Source: Lotus japonicus
Lineage: Eukaryota > Streptophyta > Magnoliopsida > Fabales > Fabaceae
NCBI RefSeq assembly: GCF_012489685.1
Contig: NC_080043.1
Coordinates: forward strand, 67,697,920 to 67,761,919
Length of the DNA: 64,000 nt
Direction: 5' to 3'
In this document: in pieces, positions 33,489 to 45,204 of the stretch
Position numbering within the stretch: the stretch's first letter is position 1
Layout of the letters: every line of letters starts with the position of its first letter
The notes under the pieces: generated by a model
Told to the model about the DNA's origin: nothing
Databases searched by the model: none
The model's input: only the letters and a program-made list of their open reading frames with translations
Program-made: the position numbers and the translations under genes

Positions 33489-33631
33489 GTTCTACTCTGC
33501 TCGATCTGTTTCAATCATTATTTGCTATTGAGAATTTTTCTGTTTGATATTGATGGTTTCTGAAATTGCACAAAAGACTTAATTATCTGCTTCAACAGAA
33601 AGCTTCTACCTAGCTCAATCTATTTCAATCA
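33489..33631. repeat. Tandem duplication around a hAT-type MITE
   Basis: The block TTCTACTCTGCTCGATCTG...TATTGAGAATTTTTCTG...GAAATTGCACAAAAG (33489-33577) recurs as 33604-33639 plus 34528-34582. The second copy is split by the MITE at the TTATCTAC site, so the first copy preserves an uninterrupted version of the target. Confidence 0.8.
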
Positions 33632-33639
33632 TTATCTAC

Positions 33640-34519
33640 CATGGGCGGATCTACTTATAAGTGAGGGGGTTCAATTGAACCCCCTGAACAATTTTTTTTT
33701 TGCACTTATACCCCTATATAATATATTTTTTGAACCCCTGAAATTTTTAAATTATAATAGTAGACTAAGTTGTGCACCTATTTGCACTAAAGACTTACTC
33801 CTCTCACTCTCTCACACACACTCATCCTCTTTCTCTCGCTACCCTAAGTCCCACCAAACTGACATGTGAGAACTGCAATCAGAATCATCATATGCAAAAT
33901 AATTCAATCTCAAATTATGCTTCCTTTGTTCAATTTTTCTGTTTCGAGTTAGTTACTTAATTCTTGAAGACAATCGAATTATTCATTTATCTGATCTTTA
34001 CTGAATTGGAAACGTTCAATGTGAACAATATATTTTTCTGGTGTTTTCAGTTTAGATTTCTCACCTCAGTTGGTCAATTTAAACTAAGATATTTTGCATG
34101 TGCATATATACATAAATATTAATGAATCATACATACATATACATGTGCATATATACATAAATATTTGCAGATACAAAATTTCAAGTGACAGGTACTTTTT
34201 CCTCTGTTTTTACTTATTTGGGCTGCTATTTTCGTTAGTAAGTAAAATAATAAGAGAAAGTCGCTTTTATATATTTCTGCAAGTTTTATGTAAGATTTAA
34301 CTTTATTTAGTTTTCCTTCGATTGAGGGGAGAAAAGAATCGCTACTGTTAGTGTAAATTGTTCAACGATTTCATAATATGAAATCACGTAGGGGACAACT
34401 ATGACTTGTATAATTTATGATGTATAAACATATTAAAGTTGTTTTTAATTATATTTTTACCGATGTGTTCATGTGAAAAATTTGAACCCCCTGGCCGGGG
34501 GGTCCTGGATCCGCCACTG
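33640..34519. mobile_element. hAT-type MITE with 8 bp target duplication
   Basis: Ends are CATGGGCGGATC and GATCCGCCACTG (inverted consensus CA-K-K-GGCGGATC), flanked by a perfect 8 bp duplication TTATCTAC (33632-33639 and 34520-34527). An inner GAACCCCCT palindromic region lies close to both ends. There is no transposase. The 8 bp duplication and CAGTGGCGGATCC-type end place it in the hAT superfamily. Confidence 0.88.
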
Positions 34520-34582
34520 TTATCTACTATTGAGAATTTTTCTGTTTGATATTGTTGGTTTCTGAAATTGCACACAAGATGT

Positions 34583-36939
34583 TTGTGCAATTTCAGAAAT
34601 GTTAAATTAGTTCTGAATTGTGACATTTGTAATTGTTAGAAAAGGTGCAAAATGAGTAATAGAGAAAAATAAGATGAATGGACTGAAGCACAAGACTTAA
34701 TACTTTTACAAACGTTCATATTGGTCAATAAATCAAGAGGTTGTTTTGAAAACATGAGTCCTACTACGCACGATACATGAGAGTCAGCAACCCAGTATTT
34801 GAACGATTCATGTAGTGCCCTATGCGAGACTGGGTATACTACCAGAATAATAGATGATGTGATGAACAAACTCAAGAGGTTGAAATCAAAAGGCAAGAGA
34901 TATAAAAGTGCATGTTTCTTTTCTTCTTCTTTCCTTCATGACAAACTACACGCTACACACTGTTTTCTTTTTGGAATTTAGCATCAAGTTTCTTTTATGT
35001 AAATTATGGTAACTTATAATTTTATTTTTTGTTTTTTTCGATCAACGTCTTCCTTCCCGTGCATGGGGTCTAATGGACAAAGCCCCACAGTTGTTTGAGA
35101 ATTTGAATATGACTTTCCCAAAGTTTCACACCACTCAACCTGAAGCTCATCGCCCCGATTCGGACACGAGGAGCAGAAGCATGAGCCCACCAAGTAGAAC
35201 TTTAACTGATCTTTCAGAGCCATATGCATGTGCCTCTGCTTCCACTGCTTGGACAGGAGATGCCCTCGATAATCTAAAAACCCGTAGCGATTTTGTTGGT
35301 TTTGTTCAACTCAATTCAGTGAAGATAGGATTGAAGAGTTTTCCTACCAATTGCTGGATAAGTGTTCTCAGGACCAAAGGGAAAGTATGGTCCTCTTTTG
35401 TACATAACGTTATCTACAACATTTTTTTAGAAAGATGAAATATATTCAGTAGTAGATGCGGAAATATGCAGGATACACAGTCCTTCTCAAAGGGACCAAA
35501 AAACTGGCACATCCATAAAAATACCAATCCCAAAGACTAAAAAGCTTAAAAAACTACCCATAGAAACAACAAAACCCCAATAACCAACTAAGAACAACCG
35601 AAAGAACCAAAGAAGAATTCTAATTCTGATTCTAAAACATTTAATGACATATCACAAAGTATTTTTTTTCTTATGATTCTAATTTGATTTGAAGGGTATT
35701 TTTTCTAATTTGTTTTTTGTTTTGTTTTCTATTGTAGATGAGACCGTAAGATGAAGGCAAAGATGGTGGTGGTGTGGTGTGGAGATGGTGGTAGCATGGC
35801 TTACTCTTTTATGAAGTTGTGTTGTGATGATCTTTATTTATGTTGTTTTTTTTATTGAATTGTTTGTTCTGTCTTCTAGATTTATCTTAGAAAACAAGTA
35901 GTTTAATGTGTCGATTTCATTGGAAATGTATTTGCATATAGGAAATATAGCATGCAACACTGCAATCCAAACAAGACATATATTGGGGTGGCGTCATAAC
36001 ATATATTAGGGTGGTGTCAAAACTATCACCTAATTGATTCAATTGAATTTCCTAGCATTTAAAATCTCTTGGATTTCTACAATCCTCCATCCAAACACAA
36101 TGTAAAGAATCAAGTTCATTGTTTATTAGCATTTGTTATTGAGTTTAATACATATACATTGTCTTTACATTATCATAATTAATAACATGTAAACACTAGT
36201 AGTTAGTTAGTCTCTATGAATTGATAATATAATATTGGTGTTTGTTGTGTTACCTTATTTTAAATGAAGGTATGGTACCTTAATTAGGTGGGCTAATATG
36301 AGACAGTCACAATTATATAAGATGAGCAACTTATTAATGAGTAGATTATATCTAAAACCTCATATTTCAAGGTTTCTAATGACACTATTCATGCAGGAAA
36401 ATGAGACATAAAGAGGTTCAAAATGGTACTATTCATTCAATTGCAATGCACCTAAGAAAGTTTTTAGGCAACTGTTCATCCAATTTTCGGAATATGCACC
36501 GGATTTTTGTTGCCTTTGATGTTTGGTCTGGCCCAAAACACTCTTTCTGAAGTCATGTAACTGAAATATCATCCGTCTTCTCAAAATAAAAGATATCCAA
36601 CCTATACACACTATCAGATCTTCGATGGATATCTACAGGTTCAGTATCTCAACCAGATCTTCCATGGATTTCCTTTAGGGGCTATTAAATCCAAATCTGT
36701 AACGTTATGTAAACCTTTCCTCCCATCTCTCCCTTTCCTCTGTTTTTGACAAGTTCTTGCCAAATCTCAACCGAATCCTCCATGAATTTCCCTATGATTC
36801 ACCCAAATCTCAAGCCCTAGCCGCCCCCTACATCCAGTTGGAGATATCATCAGGTACAGGAACAGATTTCATTTCGCTTTGATGCATATTTTTATCTTCC
36901 CTTCCTCATTCCTCTGATTTATGTTTGAAATTTATTTAG
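34583..36939. other. Intergenic region with one unassigned frame
   Basis: A 121-codon plus-strand frame at 35073-35438 (MDKAPQLFENLNMTF...) has a Ser/Thr-rich middle and no recognisable domain; it may be a shadow of decayed sequence on the other strand. The rest is AT-rich with leader-like CT-rich DNA at 36690-36850 ending at an ATCAG-GTACAG junction. Nothing here is supported as a gene. Confidence 0.3.
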
Positions 36940-37129
36940 TTGCAATCAGAGCTACCTGTGATATGGAATCAAGTGGCATTTGTTGCAATAGGAGCTACAA
37001 TGGTTGGTTGCATTACTTTTACGAAGAAAAATGGCGATCATATGTCAAGAATGGAGATGAGGTTTGTACATGTTATAGTTGATTATGGTTTTTCCAATCT
37101 TAATAATATATTAAGCCCATCCACCAAAG

Positions 37130-37227
37130 TGGGCCACATTGCTACATAATTTCCACATGTTTGCATTCTATTGGTTGTTATCATTGAATTTCCAAATGTC
37201 TAATTTTGATTGGTCTATATTGTTCAC
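37130..37227. repeat. Dispersed repeat, copy A
   Basis: GTGGGCCACATTGC...CCAAATGTCTAATTTTGATTGG has a diverged second copy at 38559-38655 in the same orientation, about 1.4 kb away (roughly 75-80% identity by eye). Function unknown. Confidence 0.7.
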
Positions 37228-38558
37228 TCAATAAAAATAGGAAATGAAAATATTAAGAGAAATGATTTAATCATCCAAATCAATCCTCCAAAACAATCTT
37301 CCGAAATCTATGTTTGACATGTGGCCACTATTGATTTTTTAAGTTGTTAATTAATTGTGACGGCTTTTAGTTTTTAAAGTTTTTCCAATCTACTATTTTT
37401 AAGTTTTACAACCCAGTACCTTTATTTTCACTGTAGTTTACATTTCTTTTTAAGTTTTATGATTAAAATAAATTATTAACATAAATAGAATAAAAAAACA
37501 TTAATTTTTGTGAAATTATTTCTAACGTTATACTAGCATTACTTATTTATAGACATTTGAAATTATTTAATTGATTTTTCCACATGAATAACTATACTTT
37601 TATTTTAATTAAAATTAAAATTAAAATGTAAGGTAATCATTGGTAGTATAATTGAGTTTTAGTGTTCAAACAAAATCTAGCACAACTGATAGATAGCTGA
37701 ACTACTTAAGTATATAGTTCAGAATTTGATCCTTAAACGATACGTATGAAAAATAATTTATTTAATGAGCCCCACTCATTTAACGTATTCTCAGAACCTT
37801 AGAGATACTTTGAGAAATAAATTGAGTGTTAGTGTAAAATATTCTTACACTATAAAAATTAAACTATTTAATCAATTATTCATTAAATAAAAAATTAATA
37901 TTCAAATGTTTTTAGTATTTTTACGTTATAATTACTTAAATTACTAAAAAGAAATAGAACTAAGAAAGAAAGAAAGTGGCATTTGATTTTTTTAACTTAA
38001 ACATTCAAGGCGTATATTTGGTAAAAGAAAAAAACTCAAAAGCAAATTAGTTGATATTAGTTTGTATCTTGAACCAAGAATTCTACAAGGCTCATTAACG
38101 CTTTTTCGGAGATAATTCGACTCATTGTTTCGGAGGATATAACAATCCTCAAATATTAAATTATGGAGATGACGCCTAATAATGTGTTGGGCTTTAGCAT
38201 TAGCATATAATATACTAAACAATATACTTCGGTATTATAGTTAACATACAGTTTGAAAACATAGTTAGTTTTTTTCAAATATATTGGGGGAAATACCATA
38301 TTAATTTTCTTTTTAGATTCAAATTTAAGTCAAATTAGTTATTGTTTCAAATCAGCATCAATATGCTTTTCTCCTGTAACAAAAAAAAATCAACATCAAT
38401 ATTTTTGAATTTTGAATTTTTCAACAATATTCAAAACAAATAAGAATTTCCTATTTTAGATATCCAAAATTAATTAATAGACTTAATTAAAATTTTCAAA
38501 TTCAAAATCAGAATTCAATATTTACTTTAAATTTTAATATTTTCAAATCAAATCTTGT

Positions 38559-38655
38559 GGGTCATATTGCAACTTAAATGCCACATGTTTTAATCTTCTT
38601 GGTTGTTACAATGATTTTCCAAATGTTTAAATTTGATTGGTTTATATTAATGCAT
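38559..38655. repeat. Dispersed repeat, copy B
   Basis: Diverged partner of 37130-37227 (GTGGGTCATATTGC...CCAAATGTTTAAATTTGATTGG). The spacing suggests an old ~1.4 kb segmental duplication or two members of one repeat family. Confidence 0.7.
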
Positions 38656-39089
38656 TTTCATTGATACATATTAATGACTCAATAAATAAAGAAATTAATT
38701 TGTTTCTTGACTTCTTATTCCAAACTTACCCTTTTCAACATAATAACCGTATGAACAAATCTTTTCGTTTAAAAAATAACATAAAATAAACAAACCATAC
38801 TTTTCAATTTCAAACAAAAAATCAAACGTGACTTCCTTTTCAATTGCTGTTTATTTTTAATAATTTAAATAATCACTAATCTTAAATATAATTAACGTTA
38901 AAAACATTAAATATAATTGAATACTAATGTTTTATTTATCCGACGAGTGTTAATTATAATGGTAAAAAGTCGATGTTTGAACTCTTAGTTGAAAGTTCGA
39001 TTCATAAGAAATCTACTCTTCGGAGATCTTTGACATTCACCACATCAGGATTGAAATTGAGAGAACAGTTTAACACAAAAAAAATATTT

Positions 39090-39337
39090 GATGAAAGTTA
39101 AAAGTCTCTCCAAGATACATAAATATTTGAGATTAATAACTCTTTAATAATTATAGTTAATTATATTTGTCAGATAAATTTATAAATATCTAAAAATTGT
39201 AGATTTAGAATTTCTAAATTGAAATGATGAGTAATTTTTATGATTTATAAAATTGATCTCATAATTTTAATTTAGGTGTGATGAAAGTTAAAAGTCTCTC
39301 CTAGATACATAAATATTTGAGATTAATAACTATTTAA
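39090..39337. repeat. Pair of ~57 bp direct repeats 190 bp apart
   Basis: GATGAAAGTTAAAAGTCTCTCC...GAGATTAATAACT occurs at 39090-39147 and again at 39280-39337 with only a few differences. The intervening DNA is AT-rich and non-coding. Confidence 0.85.
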
Positions 39338-39718
39338 ATTATTAAAAATAAATAAACATCATTCAGGAGCAAAGAAAGTCACGTACTCCCAAGAAAGTAA
39401 TAATGTTTGTTGACACTCTTATGAGGTTGAAGGGGTAAGTTTGGAAAAATAAAAAAAGAATTAATTGTATCAGTTATATCGTGATCCAAGGAAAAAAATA
39501 GCAATGCCAGTTGTAAACAAAATAAAGCTTTCGGAGGATGATTCGGAATGTTACTTTGGAGGATATATCACATCTCTTTGAATCCAAAAACTTTGTTTAA
39601 ATTTCAAATTTCAAAAAAAAAAATTATTGATGAGTCAAAGAATGATGCTTCGCTTCCTATGTTCAGTTTCTCACGGCTCTGAACTTCGATCTCTTCTACT
39701 GTCCTCGAAGAAAGAAGG

Positions 39719-39720
<2 letters not shown>

Positions 39721-39768
<48 letters not shown>
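39721..39768. repeat. (GA)n microsatellite
   Basis: About 22 GA dinucleotides, with a shorter GA run at about 39795-39811. Frames through it encode only Arg-Glu or Ser-Leu repeats and are not genes. Confidence 0.9.
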
Positions 39769-39769
<1 letters not shown>

Positions 39770-41377
39770 AAGGGAGAATATGGGTGAAGATCACGAGAGA
39801 GAGAGAGAGAGGGTTGATCGTGCATCATGTCCCTTCTCTTCTATTTTCGACCCTTTTGGTCGTGGGTTTACAGTCTCACTGCTATTTCTTCTACATATTT
39901 GATTTCAGAAGCCTGCCTTTTTCGCAATTGACATTGCCTTAAGAATCGTACTACACTAATCGTCTTGGCGAGAGGGTCAGTGGCGGGGGGCCTGTGACGT
40001 GTTTGAGTTGACGGAGTGGACATCGTCTATGTGATTTTTGTTAATGAATCAATCAATTGAGGTTGTGGAAGAGAAAACTGTATGGAATCAATCACAGCCT
40101 TAAAATATGTATTTGAATTTTGTTATTTAATAATGATGTTCTCCAGGAAGCCTAAATCTTAATTTATGATCTGGTAAGCCAACTAATGAAGTCAGAAGAT
40201 CAAAAAGAGCAATTGGTTTCTCTCAACTTCTAATCAAACACATTGTTTGCATAACATATGCTTGGAATAGTCATACTTCCAATGAGGAGATCATGAAGAA
40301 TTACATAGACACGGCATCTGACAGGGAACTAGATACAACTGATGCCTCTATAAATCTTTCGAAGTATTATGTTCATTTGGAGAATTCTATATCTTCTGCA
40401 CATAGTTTTATGATTCAACCTATTTCATGCCTCTACGAATCTTTCAAAGTAATATTATCATTTAGAACATAGGTCATAATTAGTATAACGAAAGCTTTAT
40501 TTGTCAACGGGCATTTCATCTCTTGCAGTAGCTACAAGAGGTGTTTTGTGTCCTGCTTAGTTAAGGGTGGGTGCACTAAATTCTTTCCAAAGAAATTTTA
40601 AAACACCACCACTATTGATGAAGAAGGCTACCCGCAGTATAGAAGAAGGCAAACAGGGATTATAATCAAGAAAAAATACATTGAAATTGATAATAAGTAT
40701 GTTATTTATTACAGTAGTAATATGCATTGTGAATACAGTGAATTGATACCAATTTGAAATAACATAACTTCGTGAAAAAGTGAAAGATAACTCAGATATG
40801 TTATTTATTAGAATTGTAATCTGCATGTGGCATGTTCTAGATTGCAGGTATGTTGTGCCTTACAATCTCACTCTCTGTATGAGGTATCAAGCTCACATTA
40901 ATGTGGAGTAATGTAACAAGTCCAATGCTATAAAATATTGGTTTAAATATATCAACAAAGGCGCAAAACGAGAAATGCTTGAATTTTTAAATAAGGACAA
41001 CGATGCTCAAGCGAAAGAGGCAGGGGACGAGGTAAAGCAATATTATGATTGTCGTTATTTTTCTCTGTGTGAGGTAGCTTGGAGAACATTTGGCTTTACC
41101 ATACGCAAACGATGGCCGTTGGTGCAAAAACAAAAATTTCATCTTCCAAATGAATAGACGTTGGAGATGTTCTTGAAAAGAGTGGTACAAAATCCACAAT
41201 TTTTATGGCTTGGTTTGCAGCTAATGACAAATACCGGGACGAGCATAATCTAATATATGCTGAATTTCCCAGTAGATTTGTTAATTATGAAAAAGATAGA
41301 ATCTGGAAACCAAGAAAGAGATGTTTTTAACTTGGCAGACTACAGTATATCGCTTCAGGCATTGGAGAATTATATTA

Positions 41378-41651
41378 CTCCCTCCGTCCCTAATTATAAA
41401 CTAAAGTTGAAACTTTTGTTTTGTCACTAAATATAAGCTAAAGTTGTAAAAGCTAATATTTATTTCCATATGTATCCTTGCATTTATTGGTAGTGGAGCA
41501 CTATTAGTAGTATAATGATTAAAAAGTGTTATCTTAAATAAGGGTAGACATGAAAAGTTGTATCTTTTTTTTAAAAACCAATGCATCAATTAAGACTTTC
41601 TTAATAAGCGTGATTTTTACAACTTTAGCTTATAATTAGGGACGGAGGGAG
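41378..41651. mobile_element. Stowaway-type (Tc1/mariner) MITE
   Basis: 274 bp with inverted ends CTCCCTCCGTCCCTAATTAT, flanked by TA on both sides (41376-41377 and 41652-41653). These termini and the TA target are diagnostic of Stowaway MITEs. It lies inside the Helitron coding region. Confidence 0.93.
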
Positions 41652-41805
41652 TACATGAGAATCCTACTAACTATGAAAAAGGGTTTTACATCATATAGAT
41701 GTATCAGAGCGGTAAAGCGAATAACATATGATACTTTTAAGTAAGCATGCGATCAATTGGGGTTGCTAACAGATGGCAAAGAATATATAGATGCAATTAA
41801 AAAAG

Positions 41806-42720
41806 CAGTGGCGGAACTTGGGTGAAAATCTTGAAGGGGCTAACATAAATTTAACTATATAAATTAAAAACATTTTATATATAACAGGGAAAAAATGTCA
41901 TTGAGAATGAGAGTAATTTAGCCCAGGTACATAATTAGGTACATGATTAATAAGCTACAAATACACTGTGTTGTTCTTTGTAAACTTCAAATACATAAAA
42001 CAATTTATGAAAAAACTCCCCAAAGATTGTTGCTAGAGCCCATCTTGATGCATTCGTGTAGTAGAAATGTAAGAAAATGTTTTGGTGGTGAAAATTCAGT
42101 AAGTTGTTTTTATAGAAAATACATCAAAAAAATTATAATCTACTATTAGATTAAAGTAGTCTTAAAAAATAAACAAGTCATTCATGTTATTTTAGACAAG
42201 AAAAAACTAATAGAGTTCGATGGCACTGCACCACTAACTTCGTTGATAAGTTTCGAGTTTGGATGATGATGAACTTGTGAACCTGTTCACAGAATCATAG
42301 TGGAGATGAGTCTTAAAAGGACAAAGCTTAAAGATATTTTTTTAAGGAAATGTTTTGTTCATATTTAACCACCTTCATTTCTCCATGAGATATTTAGATA
42401 AATAAGAAGTGACGAGAGAGAAATAAGTATATAAATGACGTAGTAAAAAAAAGATAAAAAATTAAGTAGAAATGAGATGAAAGAGATATTGAGTTGTGAA
42501 TATATTAAATTTTTTTTTATTAACTATGTTCATCTTTTGTAAAGCTTTTTGGTAAAGTTTCCTCTGTTTTTAACGTTCTAATTCAACTCTTACATACAAC
42601 ACATACTCATGTAATATTAAATTTAGAGACTATATTATGTTTTCTATATATATAAATGAATTTTGCAAAATTTTTGAGGGAGCTACAACTCCTCTATGTC
42701 ATATCAAAGGTCTGCCACTG
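41806..42720. mobile_element. hAT-type MITE inside the Helitron
   Basis: Ends CAGTGGCGGAACTT and AAGGTCTGCCACTG, 915 bp, flanked by 8 bp TAAAAAAG (41798-41805) and TAAAGAAG (42721-42728), one mismatch. Its termini resemble those of the 33.6 kb MITE. No transposase is present. Confidence 0.8.
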
Positions 42721-43099
42721 TAAAGAAGTCTCTGTTTTAGCTTCCAGAGAACAAATGAGGAAACTCTTTGCAAGAATGTTAATGATGATTTCAATCTCAA
42801 AAAACCTAATGACGTTTGGGACGTATGTTGGCTTCTCTTATCAGAAGACATTCTACACCATAGAAGAAAAACATTTCATAATCCAGGTATGTGGGTTTTC
42901 AAGTTATATTATTAAGATTTGAAATGTTGCTCTAATAATATAATTATTTCTTGGATTTAATTTAAATAAAATTCAAAAGATTAGAAAATCATGTTGCGCA
43001 TGAAAATCATGCAAAGTGTGTGAACAACATTAGTTATATTCGATACAGGTAAAAAACATTAGATAATCTTCCTTCTCGACTGCAGAATTATGAATCGCA

Positions 43100-44667
43100 A
43101 ATGCTGATTTGAAAAATTTATGTATCATTGAAATTGAGAAGTTGCTCCAAAGAAATGGTAGATCATTAAATGATTACTCATCTTTGTCATCTCCAGAATA
43201 TGATGAAGTACTGGAATTTGACAATAGATTTATTGTCGATAACCTAAACTATGACAAAGATGCATTAAAGGTACAATATGAAGAGTTGCTTAGTATGCTT
43301 ACACCTGAGCAAAAGTCTTTATATGAGAGGGTTGTCAAATATGTGCCGTCAAACTCAAGAGACTTCTACTTTTTAAATGGCTATGGTGGAACTGGAAAGA
43401 CTTTTGTGTTGGAACACTTTATCCTCCTCACTTAGATTCAAAGGATTAATTCCAGTGGCATGGCATCATTATTCTTCCTTGGAGGCAAAACAACTCATTC
43501 TAAATTTTGCATTCCATTAGATGCTACTAAGACCTCAACATGCAATATAAAGTAGAGAATTCTACAAGCAAAGCTTCTGCTTGAAACAAGCTTTATTATA
43601 TGGGATGAAGCTCCAATGTTGAAAAAGTTTTGTTTCGAAGCTCTAAACGATACACTCCGAGATTTAATGAGGTTGAAAAATGAAGACAACGTACATAAAC
43701 CTTTTGGAGGAAAATTAGTAATACTTGGAGGTGATTTTAGACAAATACTACCTATAATAACTAAAGGAAGTAGACAAGGAGTTGTGGAAGCTACTATACA
43801 CTCTTCATCATTGTGGAAGCATTGCAAAGTTATGAAATTGTCCAAGAACATGCGACTAACCGCAGTTGAGACGGCTAATGAAGCAAAAGAAATCAAAGAG
43901 TTTGCAGATTGATTTCTTAAAATTGGAAATGGCGATCATCTTGATTCCGGAGCAGGAGAGTCTGATGTTCAAATACTGCCGGATCTGCTTATCACAATTA
44001 GTCCTGACTCATTAATTGAATTGATTAAATATACATATCCTGACCTTCCGCACAAAATGAAAGACCCGCAATTCTTTGAAGATAGAGCAATACTGGCTCA
44101 TACATTGGAGGTTGTTGAAATGATAAACACTTACATGCTTAGCATGATAGCTGCACCAAAACGTGAATATATGAGCTCCTACTCTGCCTTGCGATCTGAT
44201 GAGGACTCTGAAATCCGAGGTGAGTGGTTTACCACATAATTTTTGAATGATACTAAAAGTTCAGGAATCCCTAACCACAAATTATTATTGAAAGTTGGTA
44301 CTTCAATCATGCTTTTGAGAAATATAAACCAAGCAGCAGATTTATGCAATGGAACCAGTTAATTATGGATGAAATTGGTGAACGTGTTATTGGTGCAACT
44401 GTTATCACGGGAACAAATGCTAATGAAAAAGTGCACATTTCAAAATGGACTTGGTTCCTTATGATTCCAAATTTCCAATTAAATGCAGAAGAAGACAATT
44501 TTCAATTGCAGTATGTTTTGCGATGACCATAAACAAAAGCCAAAGACAAACACTATCTCAGATTGGGATCTTCCTTTCGAGGCCCGTTTTCGCTCATGGT
44601 CAATTATATGTAGCTCTCTGTAGAGTACGCTCAAGAAAGAGTCTTAAAACTTTGTATGTTGGATGAG
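43100..44667 (+). pseudogene. PIF1-like helicase of the Helitron, broken
   Basis: ATP-dependent DNA helicase part of the Helitron protein. Walker A reads GYGGTGKTF (43379-43405), Walker B region IIWDEAPM (about 43593-43616), then GGDFRQILPI (about 43730) and the C-terminal MTINKSQRQTL and YVALCRVRS segments typical of PIF1. Stops occur after the Walker A block (about 43433), after EIKEFAD (about 43909) and after EWFTT (about 44237), with frame changes between. It cannot make a full protein. Confidence 0.88.
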
Positions 44668-44880
44668 TCGGACATACAACAGACCAGTACTGAAAATGTA
44701 GTGCTTAAGGAATTTTTTAGAAATGTTTGATGTATACAACACAATTTTATTTATTTATTCCATTTTTCTCTTCATATGTTATTACACGGTTAACTTATAC
44801 ACGATTGAATTATTTATAATTTAAAAGTTACATATATATGAAAACTAATTTATTTATTAAAAAATTCTATCATAAAATTT

Positions 44881-44907
44881 CGTGCAGTGCACGGGTCATC
44901 GCACTAG
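44881..44907 (+). other. Helitron 3' terminus
   Basis: Hairpin CGTGC-AGT-GCACG followed 11 bases later by CTAG and a host T, the standard plant Helitron end. Confidence 0.8.
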
Positions 44908-45204
44908 TTTTATATGTTGTTTTTGTTTCTAATTAGCATGTGTTTGCTTATAGTTCGGATATTTCTCATTTGGTAGAAGCACTGTCATTTGTATTTTTGA
45001 GAAGGTAGGTATAATTTATCCATGTTGTTCATTTTTTTCCAGGTAGTTCTTTCTTTGTTTGAAATTTATTTCGCTGGTTCTGATTTTTAATTTCACTAAC
45101 CTTAATTTATATTTTTAATATGACTTGTCTATAGGGCACCCATAATTCATGCCAAATCATGAAATACATGTATGTAGTGACATTTTCTTTCTTTTGTTTT
45201 ACAG

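Larger units (their letters stand above)
40551..42930 (+). pseudogene. Helitron Rep-helicase, upstream coding remains
   Basis: Matches the conserved region before the helicase in plant Helitron proteins: CTKFFPK, YVVPYN, YQAHINVEW, QYYDCRY, WRTFGF, FHLPNE, then GELYYMRILLT and GKEYIDAI, then EQMRKLFARML. A stop follows KKF (TAA near 40597) and others follow. When the Stowaway MITE (41378-41651, with one TA) is ignored, the frame reads straight through GIGELYYMRILLTMKKG, so that insertion came while the frame was still readable there. The hAT MITE at 41806-42720 separates DAIKKA from KEVSVLASREQ. Confidence 0.8.
40551..44907 (+). mobile_element. Decayed autonomous Helitron (5' end not found)
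   Basis: Rolling-circle transposon remnant. The Rep-side coding remains (40551-42900) read GCTKFFPKKF, a GT-AG intron at 40697-40847, then YVVPYNLTLCMRYQAHINVEW, QYYDCRYFSLCEVAWRTFGF and KQKFHLPNE. The PIF1-type helicase follows from about 43100. It has several stops and frameshifts and is interrupted by two younger MITEs. The 3' end has the Helitron signature: a CGTGC-AGT-GCACG hairpin at 44881-44893 and terminal CTAG (44904-44907) followed by T. The 5' TC end was not recognised. Confidence 0.85.

Noticed and set aside
36940..37149. 69-codon frame, with another frame (NGWLHYFYEEKWRSYVKNGDE) faintly like a B3 DNA-binding domain
   Set aside because: The likeness is a few residues in one short exon-sized stretch with a stop soon after; no neighbouring B3 blocks.
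39604..39902. Frames with Arg-Glu or Ser-Leu runs on both strands
   Set aside because: They are translations of the GA microsatellite.
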